DNA of 9,601 nucleotides from positions 1 through 9,601 of the forward strand of contig CALCDJ010000024.1 in assembly GCA_937900135.1 (NCBI GenBank). The letters are read 5' to 3'. Shown piece after piece: positions 1 to 5,923 of the stretch (within the stretch, counting starts at the first letter, position 1; each line of letters begins with the position of its first letter). The translations under genes were made by a program, and so were the position numbers. This DNA comes from an uncultured Blautia sp. Lineage in GTDB: Bacteria > Bacillota > Clostridia > Lachnospirales > Lachnospiraceae. The notes below the pieces were generated by a model. It saw nothing but the letters and a program-made list of their open reading frames with translations, was not told where the DNA came from and did no database searches.

Positions 1-55
1 CATTTTTCTGAGTGATTCCGGAAATCAGCTCTACGCTGCCTTTATATGCTGCCAT
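1..55 (-). CDS. Partial phage tail-region protein, N-terminus only (cut by window edge)
   Basis: Eighteen codons are visible, reading MAAYKGSVELISGITQKN, and they continue off the window with no stop. The ATG at 55 is preceded by AGGAGGTG, with seven bases between AGGAGG and the start, and lies 11 bases after the stop of the fibre gene. The placement and strong ribosome site make it a real gene of the same operon. Short phage proteins beginning with a similar K-G-x-V-E-L-I-S-G phrase occur after fibre genes in clostridial prophages. That resemblance is from memory and function cannot be assigned from 18 residues. Confidence 0.75.
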   Translation of the reverse strand, partial: MAAYKGSVELISGITQKN

Positions 56-60
56 GTTCC

Positions 61-68
61 CACCTCCT
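61..68 (-). promoter_or_regulatory. Ribosome binding site of the truncated downstream gene
   Basis: AGGAGGTG overlaps the TAG stop of the upstream fibre gene. It is the main evidence that the short frame at the window edge starts a real gene. Confidence 0.8.
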
Positions 69-792
69 AAGATACCTTGACAGTCGTACTGCCAAGTCCT
101 GCATTATCAGATTTGTAGATATCATAAGATTCCGTATGTCCGGACGCGTTGGTAAAATCAATCGTTGCTACCTTACCAAAACCGCCATCAAAGCCGCCTA
201 CGTTGAATCCACATGCACCATATCTGGTAGGTACAGCATAATAAATATGCTTTCCGGCTCCTGCATTTACAGTAAAGGTTTTGCCCTTACTTGCCTGCAA
301 TCCCTTTGTCAAGGACAAAATAAAAGTGCTGTCAAAAGCATCCTTGCTTTCAGCAACACCCCAGTACACTCCGTTCAGGAAAGTAATCTTTGTAGATTTC
401 GTCACAGTTTTGTCTCTCTCATCTGTTGCAGATAAAGTCCAGCTCTTATCTGTTTTAATTCCCTGTGCAGTCAATGCTTTTGTGCGAAGCGATACATCCA
501 GCACCTCATTGTCGAGCTTCAGGGTTTTCGGCTGCTTGTTCAATGTCCAATTCAGGGTCACATCATTGACTGTACTTCCCATCTCAACTGTATTTACAGT
601 ATTGGAAAAAGAGTTGATAGCCATCGGCACATATGCCAGATCATCGATCATCTTCTTGTATTCATCGGTAAAGTCATTCTTAGATAACCCTTTCCCTGCC
701 TCCTGAGCCACAAATTTCTGGTCGAGCTTAGCATTAAGCTTTGTATTGTAATCTGTAAGACCTTCCAAGTCTAAAAATTTCTTGCCAGCCAT
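67..792 (-). CDS. Phage tail fibre / host-interaction protein with Ig-like and C-terminal beta domain
   Basis: The protein has 241 residues. It begins KKFLDLEGLTDYNTKLNAKLD, an N-terminal helix found at the head of many Firmicutes phage fibre proteins. GKGLSKNDFTDEYKKMIDDLA follows at about 33-53, which matches the 'GKGLS.NDFT..EK..L' linker common in short tail fibres. A beta-rich section (TVEMGSTVNDVTLNWTLNKQ, then SWTLSATDERDKTVTKS at about 68-133) looks like an Ig-type fold. The C-terminal part has FLNGVYWGVAES, KHIYYAVPTRYG and GFNVGGFDGGF, and ends GLGSTTVKVS. I have seen this C-terminal architecture in clostridial prophage structural proteins, but its exact role is not known to me. Surface binding is inferred from its position among fibre-type genes. 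The ATG at 792 follows AGGAGA. The TAG stop overlaps the ribosome site of the next gene. Confidence 0.75.
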   Translation of the reverse strand: MAGKKFLDLEGLTDYNTKLNAKLDQKFVAQEAGKGLSKNDFTDEYKKMIDDLAYVPMAINSFSNTVNTVEMGSTVNDVTLNWTLNKQPKTLKLDNEVLDVSLRTKALTAQGIKTDKSWTLSATDERDKTVTKSTKITFLNGVYWGVAESKDAFDSTFILSLTKGLQASKGKTFTVNAGAGKHIYYAVPTRYGACGFNVGGFDGGFGKVATIDFTNASGHTESYDIYKSDNAGLGSTTVKVS

Positions 793-879
793 TCTCGCTG
801 TCTCCTTTCGTTTTGATATGATTGTCTGCTCCTGCCCTTTTATGGTCTGTCTCTGATATAACTCAAATTATCACCTGCC
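793..879. other. 87-base intergenic gap, largest in the module
   Basis: The gap lies between the Cys/Gly-rich gene and the next fibre gene. It holds the AGGAGA ribosome site of the downstream gene, eight bases before its ATG at 792. I see no convincing terminator hairpin with a T-run and no open frame. A weak sigma-70-like pair on the minus strand (TTGAGT at 866-861, CATAAA at 844-839, 16-base spacing) is too poor to call a promoter. Confidence 0.6.
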
Positions 880-1335
880 TTACCGTGCTCTTTCCCGCCG
901 TTTAATCTCATCTATGATTATCTGAATCTCTTTCGCGGTGATACTGGAACAGTCACAGGAAGGAAGGCTGCCGCCTCCGCCAGATCCACCACCGGAAACA
1001 ATGCTTTCTATAATCTGCTGGATTTCCTCATCCGTGATACTTTCACAACTGCAGCTTCCTCCAGGTCCCGGGTCTGGTCCTGGTTCCATATTTCCCAGTG
1101 CATCTATCTCCGCATAGCTGATAAGCGTGACTGAATTAATATGATTTTCTACAACATTTTTCAGGTTCTCATAGTCTTCTGCTGTGGCGCCGCTGTTCTT
1201 ATAGAGATATACCAGATTATTGAATATTCTTCCCACAACTGTATTGAACAAGTCCGCATGGGCAGGATCTGTTGTTTCGAACATCCTAAGTTCATGATTG
1301 AACTCCGGTTTTTCCGGAATTGGAAAATTTGCCAT
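880..1335 (-). CDS. Small Cys/Gly-rich tail-associated protein with duplicated CxCxSIT motif
   Basis: The protein has 151 residues and belongs to no family I can name with certainty. The N-terminal 90 residues (EKPEFNHELRMFETTDPAHAD, then a mostly helical stretch NTVVGRIFNNLVYLYKN and ENLKNVVENHI) look like a compact helical baseplate-attachment domain seen in clostridial prophages. A Pro/Gly hinge (EPGPDPGPGG) follows. Two similar motifs come next: CSCESITDEEIQQII at 95-109 and CDCSSITAKEIQIII at 127-141, with 10 of 15 positions identical. They are joined by a linker containing GGGSGGGGS (115-123). The C-terminus is basic (KRRERAR). It lies between fibre-type genes, so a structural or adaptor role in the host-recognition complex is likely but unproven. 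The ATG follows AAGGAGGGG at five bases. Confidence 0.7.
   Translation of the reverse strand: MANFPIPEKPEFNHELRMFETTDPAHADLFNTVVGRIFNNLVYLYKNSGATAEDYENLKNVVENHINSVTLISYAEIDALGNMEPGPDPGPGGSCSCESITDEEIQQIIESIVSGGGSGGGGSLPSCDCSSITAKEIQIIIDEIKRRERAR
913..1053 (-). repeat. Duplicated CxCxSITxxEIQxII motif with Gly-Ser linker
   Basis: The encoded residues 95-109 and 127-141 are two copies of a 15-residue motif with paired cysteines one residue apart. They share Cys, Cys, Ser-Ile-Thr, Glu-Ile-Gln and Ile-Ile. They are separated by a 17-residue Gly/Ser segment. The DNA shows only partial similarity, so the duplication is old or the motif is constrained. Confidence 0.8.
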
Positions 1336-1337
1336 GC

Positions 1338-1727
1338 CTACCCCTCCTTGTAAAATATGTCGTCAATCTCAAAAGCCATCTCAATATCCTCATCCTTACC
1401 TTTGTCCATAAAAGACTTGATCGCTACCAGATCACCATCGGCATCATACAATGCCATCTCATTAATCCTGCTGCCTTTCAATGTGCTCTTTTCCAGCGTA
1501 CAGGTATAGCGGATACAAGTGTCTGATATGATCTGATAACCGTCGTTTTCCTGTCTGTACAGCTCGTGCTTCAAAGACGGGGTATCCGCATCAGGAGGCT
1601 CTACGGCTCCGTTTTGCACTGCCCCATCCCCAAAAGCCATACCCACGATGCTTGGAAGCGGGGCAATCCCAGCCCTGGCCTCCAGCATCTTTTTGATGGC
1701 AATGGTTGTCACTATGCTTTTTCCCAA
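1338..1727 (-). CDS. Short tail-collar fibre-like protein (TTG start)
   Basis: The protein has 129 residues. It resembles the N-terminal anchoring domain of phage tail-collar fibre proteins (DUF3751/gpH type). The marks are MAFGDGAVQNG at 30-40, TPSLKHELYRQEN at 49-61, and GSRINEMALYDADGDLVAIKSF at 85-106, where a REIGLFDADGDLIAV-like phrase is characteristic. In many phages this domain heads a much longer fibre. Here it stands alone with no shaft or receptor-binding tip. I infer a connector or attachment-point role on the baseplate. The start is TTG at 1727, supported by a perfect AGGAGGTGAT upstream, and lies one base after the previous stop. The next in-frame ATG (residue 14) has no comparable site and would remove conserved sequence. 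It ends two bases before the next gene. Confidence 0.75.
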   Translation of the reverse strand: MGKSIVTTIAIKKMLEARAGIAPLPSIVGMAFGDGAVQNGAVEPPDADTPSLKHELYRQENDGYQIISDTCIRYTCTLEKSTLKGSRINEMALYDADGDLVAIKSFMDKGKDEDIEMAFEIDDIFYKEG

Positions 1728-1728
1728 C

Positions 1729-2508
1729 TTATATCACCTCCTCGCATTTTTCCGCATCCAGTATTTTTTCACCGTCCAGCAAATATTCCCCGTCAAGGGT
1801 CCACCAATCCTTATAGACTGTCAGCCTGCTGATATATTCTTCTCTAAGCCGCACATCTCCCCGGATGGACATATTCATGGGGTTTAGATCCGGAAATCCT
1901 AACATCACGCTTCCATCCAAGAAAAAAGAACCATCCAGGTAATAACCTCCGGTGGCCCACGGTACGGTGAATTTTATTCGGATCTTGCTTAACAGCGCTT
2001 CATTTTTATTTTCCACTTTTGTTCCAAATCCATACATAAAAGCCAGATGGGAAGGTTTTGCCCTTCGCAGCTCCCGGAACAGGTCGCTCAGAGAGTACAC
2101 GAAGTCCATATCCTCAAACTGCACCTTAAAAGTATACGGCTTTACATTCTCTGTGATATGTACCTTAACGCCAGTGGTAAGAAAGAGCCACTCTTCCAGT
2201 TTGTCCGGGTTCAAAGGCGCCCGCATATTCCGTTTCCGGATCACGGCTGCCCTGCGTTCTTCCAGCTTTTTCTCTGGGTCTACCGGCAAACCATACAAGA
2301 TCTCATGGTACATGATCCCCCAGGTGGCCGTTTCCGGATATACCTGAAGCGGAAGCTCCATGACAATCTTTTCCGCATCTTCCCATTCCTGCCCCATGAC
2401 TTGAAACATCCATTTGCCCACATAAGATTTGTCATACCATCCCTTTGTGACGGTATCCAGCATTTTTTGCGCCATTGGGTTTGTGGGGAACTTTTCCAGA
2501 TTGATCAT
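1729..2508 (-). CDS. DUF2313 tail protein (XkdU type) with LDG-repeat C-terminus
   Basis: The protein has 259 residues. DUF2313 (YmfQ/XkdU) proteins follow baseplate J in many contractile tails and are thought to connect the wedges to fibres. The hallmark sits at about 70-115: EILYGLPVDPEKKLEERRAA followed by RAPLNPDKLEEWLFLTTG. A second conserved patch, FRELRRAKPSHLAFMYGF, is at about 144-161. The C-terminal 70 residues carry aromatic-LDG motifs at 191, 197, 238 and 244 (YYLDGSFFLDGS, WWTLDGEYLLDGE) with a decayed LDA at 250. The ATG overlaps the baseplate J stop as ATGA, behind a G-rich but imperfect site (GGGGTGGTG). The last codons (EEVI, stop) double as the ribosome site of the next gene. 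Confidence 0.88.
   Translation of the reverse strand: MINLEKFPTNPMAQKMLDTVTKGWYDKSYVGKWMFQVMGQEWEDAEKIVMELPLQVYPETATWGIMYHEILYGLPVDPEKKLEERRAAVIRKRNMRAPLNPDKLEEWLFLTTGVKVHITENVKPYTFKVQFEDMDFVYSLSDLFRELRRAKPSHLAFMYGFGTKVENKNEALLSKIRIKFTVPWATGGYYLDGSFFLDGSVMLGFPDLNPMNMSIRGDVRLREEYISRLTVYKDWWTLDGEYLLDGEKILDAEKCEEVI
1733..1742 (-). promoter_or_regulatory. Perfect Shine-Dalgarno supporting a TTG start
   Basis: AGGAGGTGAT, a full complement to the 16S rRNA 3' end, lies within the final codons of the upstream DUF2313 gene (encoding EEVI) with nine bases from AGGAGG to the TTG at 1727. It fixes a non-ATG start and couples the two genes. Confidence 0.8.
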
Positions 2509-3638
2509 GTCACCACCCCGCTTACCAAAGTAACGGCTGCTGTAACAGGAAACTCGTAGGTGTGTATCTGGACATTCTTTCGTTCTCCATCAATCTGCAG
2601 ATTCGCATAGTCATTGACTCCTACCGTATCCGACAGCACTGCCCCGACCTTCGTCAGCTTGATCTCTCCTTCTCCCAACGCCGCATCGTAATATTTCAAC
2701 AGATTCTTTTCAAACTCTATTTTTACTACTTCCAGAGAGTATCCGGGAAGCAGCTCTACTGTAGCGGAGTATGAAACCGCTACGATATCCGGCGCACTTA
2801 CAGTTACGATTGCCCCAATCGGCGCTTTCCTCTGCATCCGGTCATCTGGTTGCATGATATACTCATACACTTTTTGACAGATCAGCTCATTGGCCGGATC
2901 CCCATTGGAATCGATCAGGATCACCTTTACTGTCCCCGGTCCGTCCCATTCCGGGATCACCGAAGCGGAGCCGACCCCTACGACCTCCTTTGCCCAGCGC
3001 ACATAATCTGCATCGTTTCCTACAAACGATACGCCCTTCCGGTAAAGATCCAGGATTCTGGACAGGTATTCCTCATCCTTCTCCCTGTCTGTCCCACCTG
3101 TAACCGCCTCCGAGTTTTGGATTCCCGTAATCCCTTCCACCGGAGACATGGCGAGGGTGATTGTTCCTGCTGCCACATTGGAGGACTTACCGCTTTCCAC
3201 TGCTATGATTTCCACTGTGATTTTCCCTTCCTCTGGAATCACCACTGTCTCTCTTGTGGAAAACTCAATAGAAGGAGCGGCGTCCGTTGCCGCAGTGCAG
3301 AAAAGTCTTCCCTGCTCAATCCGTGTCCCCGATATTCCCGTGATCTCTAATTTTCCATAAGCATATCCAGCATCCTTTCTTGTCACCCCCACCTGCTGCC
3401 CATGCAGGTCCATGTAGTCTCCCCAGGAATACTGCGGGAACATCAGCTGCAAGGTGCGTACGATATGAAACTGTATCAGTTCTGATTTCTCCAGTGCAGA
3501 AGGATAGGTCATATCATGTGCAAAATCTCCAGGCATGGAGCTGATATCCAGTGGTAAATTCTGCATCATCCGCTCATGGATCTGTTCCGGATCATTATTT
3601 TTGACAAAATCAGGGTAAACAAATTCTTCCAATGCCAT
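2505..3638 (-). CDS. Baseplate J/gp47-like wedge protein (XkdT type)
   Basis: The protein has 377 residues from the ATG at 3638. Baseplate J proteins (P2 gpJ, Mu gp47, related to T4 gp6) form the wedge ring around the hub and change shape when the tail contracts. Family marks are an N-terminal helix pair with ALEKSELIQFHIVRTLQLMF and YMDLHGQQVGVTRK (about 50-88), then GISGTRIEQG. The sequence AVESGKSSNVAAGTITLA follows at about 147-163, then GITGIQNSEAVTGGTDREKD at 169-188. The C-terminal half holds repeated alpha-beta segments (GPGTVKVILIDSNG, and later VDGER-like IDGERKNVQIH). The start is uncertain. The ATG lies only two bases after GGGAGG, whereas an in-frame TTG at 3632 has eight-base spacing. 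The gene overlaps DUF2634 by one base and the next gene by four (ATGA). Confidence 0.93.
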   Translation of the reverse strand: MALEEFVYPDFVKNNDPEQIHERMMQNLPLDISSMPGDFAHDMTYPSALEKSELIQFHIVRTLQLMFPQYSWGDYMDLHGQQVGVTRKDAGYAYGKLEITGISGTRIEQGRLFCTAATDAAPSIEFSTRETVVIPEEGKITVEIIAVESGKSSNVAAGTITLAMSPVEGITGIQNSEAVTGGTDREKDEEYLSRILDLYRKGVSFVGNDADYVRWAKEVVGVGSASVIPEWDGPGTVKVILIDSNGDPANELICQKVYEYIMQPDDRMQRKAPIGAIVTVSAPDIVAVSYSATVELLPGYSLEVVKIEFEKNLLKYYDAALGEGEIKLTKVGAVLSDTVGVNDYANLQIDGERKNVQIHTYEFPVTAAVTLVSGVVT

Positions 3639-3646
3639 CACCTCCC
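3637..3646 (-). promoter_or_regulatory. Extended Shine-Dalgarno overlapping the annotated baseplate J ATG
   Basis: GGGAGGTGAT contains GGAGGTGAT, fully complementary to the 3' end of 16S rRNA, and it includes the A and T of the ATG at 3638. Spacing from GGAGG is two bases to that ATG but eight to the in-frame TTG at 3632. Either may be the true start; they differ by two residues. Confidence 0.6.
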
Positions 3647-4099
3647 GTCTGTTTTGATCACGATCGCAAGCGGGAACTGTTCCCACTCTACCCCGTGTAC
3701 CCAAAATTCTACCTTTACAGTATCCTGCTGCCAGGTAAATGTAAAATCTTCCACAGTTTCTGTCCGTGGATTTACTTTCAGTGTTTCTATAATGGTCCGT
3801 TCGATAGCCAGCTCTACTGCGTTTTCATCTTCTTCCTTCAACGCGTCATCCATCTCAGAACCAATATCTTCCTCATATGATGCACAGCTGTACCTTTCTG
3901 TAGACACTGCTTTTACACACCACGTCCGGTATGCCTCCAGCCCGTCTGCCATGATTACTTTATTGGATGCATCCCGGACAAAATCTCCCTTTTCCAGATC
4001 CCATAAAGGTGACGGCTTATATTCCCGGTCATAATCGTCTTCTTCCTCAGAAAAATCCGGGATCTCTACCACCGGGAAAAGCCCAATATCCTCATCCAT
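3638..4099 (-). CDS. DUF2634 baseplate wedge protein (XkdS type, gp25-like)
   Basis: The protein has 153 residues from the ATG at 4099. DUF2634 proteins correspond to the gp25/gpW-like wedge component, which links the wedges to the hub and helps start sheath assembly. Family marks visible here are an acidic N-terminus (SEEEDDYD), the phrase WCVKAVSTERYSCASYEEDIG at about 60-80, an acidic helix, then RTIIETLKVNPRTETVEDFTF and a final strand. A GTG at 4108 is in frame, but it lies within the AGGTGAG ribosome site, so the ATG five bases downstream of AGGTGA is preferred. The stop TGA overlaps the next ATG by one base (TGATG), giving tight coupling to the baseplate J gene. Confidence 0.88.
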   Translation of the reverse strand: MDEDIGLFPVVEIPDFSEEEDDYDREYKPSPLWDLEKGDFVRDASNKVIMADGLEAYRTWCVKAVSTERYSCASYEEDIGSEMDDALKEEDENAVELAIERTIIETLKVNPRTETVEDFTFTWQQDTVKVEFWVHGVEWEQFPLAIVIKTDGR

Positions 4100-4104
4100 T
4101 GCAC

Positions 4105-4110
4105 TCACCT
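4105..4110 (-). promoter_or_regulatory. Ribosome binding site deciding the DUF2634 start
   Basis: AGGTGA begins at the last base of the preceding TGA stop and lies five bases before the ATG at 4099. The in-frame GTG at 4108 sits inside this site, so it cannot serve as the start with this Shine-Dalgarno sequence. Confidence 0.65.
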
Positions 4111-4466
4111 CAAATCCTGTCTGCCCTTACAAGCAAATCTACCACAACCGCCGTATTCTGTACCCACACCACAAGCACACGATCCCCGGGCTGCAAGCCT
4201 CTCATCTTTTCCGGAACATAAGCCTGTCCACTTCCCTCTGAAGTAGACACATTGGTCAAATATGCTCCTGTATTTCCAAGGGTAAGCTGTCTGCAGACCA
4301 GGTAATCCGTGGGAGGAATGATCGGGGCAAACGTATTGGTTTTTAACTGATACCCGGACAAAATCTCCCCAAAGTCAATCTTTAGGTCACTGGGAATTAT
4401 TTCCTTAATCCGTGCATCCATCACCCGCGCCAAAAGTGCGGCACCTTCATTTCCTTGGTTCGGCAT
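4110..4466 (-). CDS. DUF2577 family tail protein (XkdR type)
   Basis: The protein has 118 residues, matching the usual length of DUF2577 proteins, which lie between the XkdQ- and XkdS-type genes in PBSX-like modules. The N-terminus EGAALLARVMDARIKEII is a helix. A strand DLKIDFGEI and TDYLVCRQLTLG follow. The C-terminus GLQPGDRVLVVWVQNTAVVVDLLVR resembles the end of an OB-fold, as seen in spike and hub proteins of contractile tails. From that and its place I infer a role in the hub or spike. This is inference, because the family is formally of unknown function. The ATG follows AGGAGG at five bases, nine bases after the previous stop. Confidence 0.85.
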   Translation of the reverse strand: MPNQGNEGAALLARVMDARIKEIIPSDLKIDFGEILSGYQLKTNTFAPIIPPTDYLVCRQLTLGNTGAYLTNVSTSEGSGQAYVPEKMRGLQPGDRVLVVWVQNTAVVVDLLVRADRI

Positions 4467-4475
4467 AATTTCCTC

Positions 4476-5723
4476 CTAATCAAACGTTCCTTCATCTACC
4501 CAGCCATATACATGGGTTTCTGCCCAGTTTTGGTATTCCAGATGCCAGGGATGGGCGCTGCCCGGGTTGGTGTATGTGATCTTTGCTTTTCCTGCTGCCC
4601 CTCGATAACCGGAAGAAGCATCGGAAGACACGTAATAAGTTCCTCCATGGAAATTCACAATATCTCCCACAGAATATGATCCTTTTTTATTTCCACCGGA
4701 GTCAGCTTTTTTCTTCTTTGCCTTTTCCAACGTCATGGTCATTTCCTGTGAATCACAATCGTGATTAATACTGGTCACATGAAAATATCCGCTCCCCAGA
4801 GTTGATGTTTTCATATGGATCATATCACCCTTCCGGAGCACCGGCATATCCGGAGCCTGGACTTTGATCTCCTCCTCCGGTTTTCCTTCCTCGTCAAGAA
4901 TCTCTTCTGCTGCCTTTTTCGCATCTTCCAGGCTTTCATCATTCCCACGGTTATAAACCTTCTGTCGTATCCCATACTTCGTCTGACCATCCACTGTAGC
5001 TTCCAGAGGGCGTCTTCCGTCATCGTCTGCTTCCCCCAGCACCTTCACTCTGGTTACCATACCTGCCAGGCTGATCTTATGGGATACGGAAGTCAGATTT
5101 CCGTTCTCCTCAAAATGATACACGGTTTTGTTGCTCCCATACGCAAGCACCTGCACCTTTCCCTTTACAGCCCGGACTACTGCCTTTCCTCCGCCTTTTT
5201 TCTTTGCCTCGTCTAAGATCTTGATTACCACAGAACCAAGTTTTTCATTCCCATACTTCATTTTTCCGTGGGTGACATCTGGTCCCGAATAACTGCCAAT
5301 GGGAATCTTCCACTTTTTGAAAAGCTGGGTGATTGCAGACTTTGTGCCAACCCCGGAGGAAAAATAAATATCATCCTGAGATTCCTGAAGATCCCTCAGT
5401 TCATCATAAGCCTTAATCTTTAATTCTTCTGAGGAAAGCTTTGCACTGGGGTTCCATTCCTCAATCTTGCCCCTCACGGCTTCTCTGAACTGCTTTCCCT
5501 CGTAAGCATACATTAGGATTACATAGCAGCCGGGTTTCGCCAGGGAAGACAGGCGCTTCTTGGAAATGGAATCGTTTTTTGCCGTAAAGGTGATCCTTGC
5601 CGCCAGTTCTTTTTTCTGTTCCTCCCAACCTAAATTTTCAATTAGGCCTGAAATATCGTACCGCTCTCCTTTTTCCGTGAGCAAGATCGTCTTGTAGCGA
5701 TATTTGATCGGCTCTACATTCAT
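4476..5723 (-). CDS. Baseplate hub protein (XkdQ/gpD-like) with C-terminal SH3-like domain
   Basis: The protein has 415 residues. Family and position (after the XkdP type, before DUF2577) indicate the central hub protein that sits at the end of the tail tube, related in fold to phage gpD/gp27 proteins. The body carries the family pattern: YDISGLIENLGWEEQ near the N-terminus, a beta-rich section with VRGKIEEWNPS, IKAYDELRDLQESQDDIYFS, and a later VLRKGDMIHMKTSTLGSGYF with TSINHDCDSQEMTMTLEKA. A separate module at about 350-415 (YSVGDIVNFHGGTYYVSS to HVYGWVDEGTFD) resembles the small SH3-like modules attached to phage hub and lysin proteins. No NlpC/P60 or lysozyme catalytic motif is visible. 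The frame extends 32 codons upstream to 5819, but that part overlaps the previous gene. The ATG at 5723, with AGGAGG six bases upstream, is the credible start. Confidence 0.87.
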   Translation of the reverse strand: MNVEPIKYRYKTILLTEKGERYDISGLIENLGWEEQKKELAARITFTAKNDSISKKRLSSLAKPGCYVILMYAYEGKQFREAVRGKIEEWNPSAKLSSEELKIKAYDELRDLQESQDDIYFSSGVGTKSAITQLFKKWKIPIGSYSGPDVTHGKMKYGNEKLGSVVIKILDEAKKKGGGKAVVRAVKGKVQVLAYGSNKTVYHFEENGNLTSVSHKISLAGMVTRVKVLGEADDDGRRPLEATVDGQTKYGIRQKVYNRGNDESLEDAKKAAEEILDEEGKPEEEIKVQAPDMPVLRKGDMIHMKTSTLGSGYFHVTSINHDCDSQEMTMTLEKAKKKKADSGGNKKGSYSVGDIVNFHGGTYYVSSDASSGYRGAAGKAKITYTNPGSAHPWHLEYQNWAETHVYGWVDEGTFD

Positions 5724-5729
5724 GCAAAT

Positions 5730-5735
5730 CCTCCT
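5730..5735 (-). promoter_or_regulatory. Ribosome binding site deciding the XkdQ-type start
   Basis: AGGAGG stands six bases before the ATG at 5723 and overlaps the TAG stop of the preceding LysM gene. It supports the 415-residue start over the longer open frame, which begins inside the upstream gene. Confidence 0.85.
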
Positions 5736-5923
5736 ATGGAATCGTAAGAACACAGCCAGGAAAGATCCACCACCCATGATTACTGGAAGAATATCCATAC
5801 TTCCGGGCTGTGCTCTCAATCATATTTTTATTGGCATTATAGATTTTTTCCCAATCGGAACCGTTTCCGCCGTAAAACTTTCGTGCGATGCTCCACAGAT
5901 TATCCCCTTGGACAACTGTGTAC
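5734..5923 (-). other. C-terminal LysM domain of the XkdP-type protein
   Basis: Residues 166-228 contain the canonical YTVVQGDNLWSIARKFYG opening, an IYNANK middle and a PGCVLTIP end. There is an insertion (ESTARKYGYSSSNHGWW) before the final strand, as is common in phage baseplate LysM proteins. It is preceded by a Lys-rich linker. Confidence 0.9.

Noticed and set aside
281..706. Plus-strand open frame of 141 codons opposite the fibre gene, and similar long plus-strand frames at 46-435, 2047-2559, 3576-4034, 4815-5216 and 5704-6138
   Set aside because: These are antisense shadows of well supported minus-strand genes, with no recognisable domains and no consistent ribosome sites.
839..866. 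Possible promoter in the 87-base gap (TTGAGT, 16 bases, CATAAA, minus strand)
   Set aside because: Each hexamer matches only four of six consensus bases, a level expected by chance in AT-rich intergenic DNA.
3639..3704. N-terminal extension of the baseplate J frame to 3704
   Set aside because: It overlaps the end of the DUF2634 gene and lacks a ribosome site. The family-like sequence starts at 3638 or 3632.
5724..5819. N-terminal extension of the hub protein frame to an ATG at 5819
   Set aside because: The extension lies within the preceding LysM gene, reads as unlikely sequence, and the ATG at 5723 has a well placed AGGAGG.
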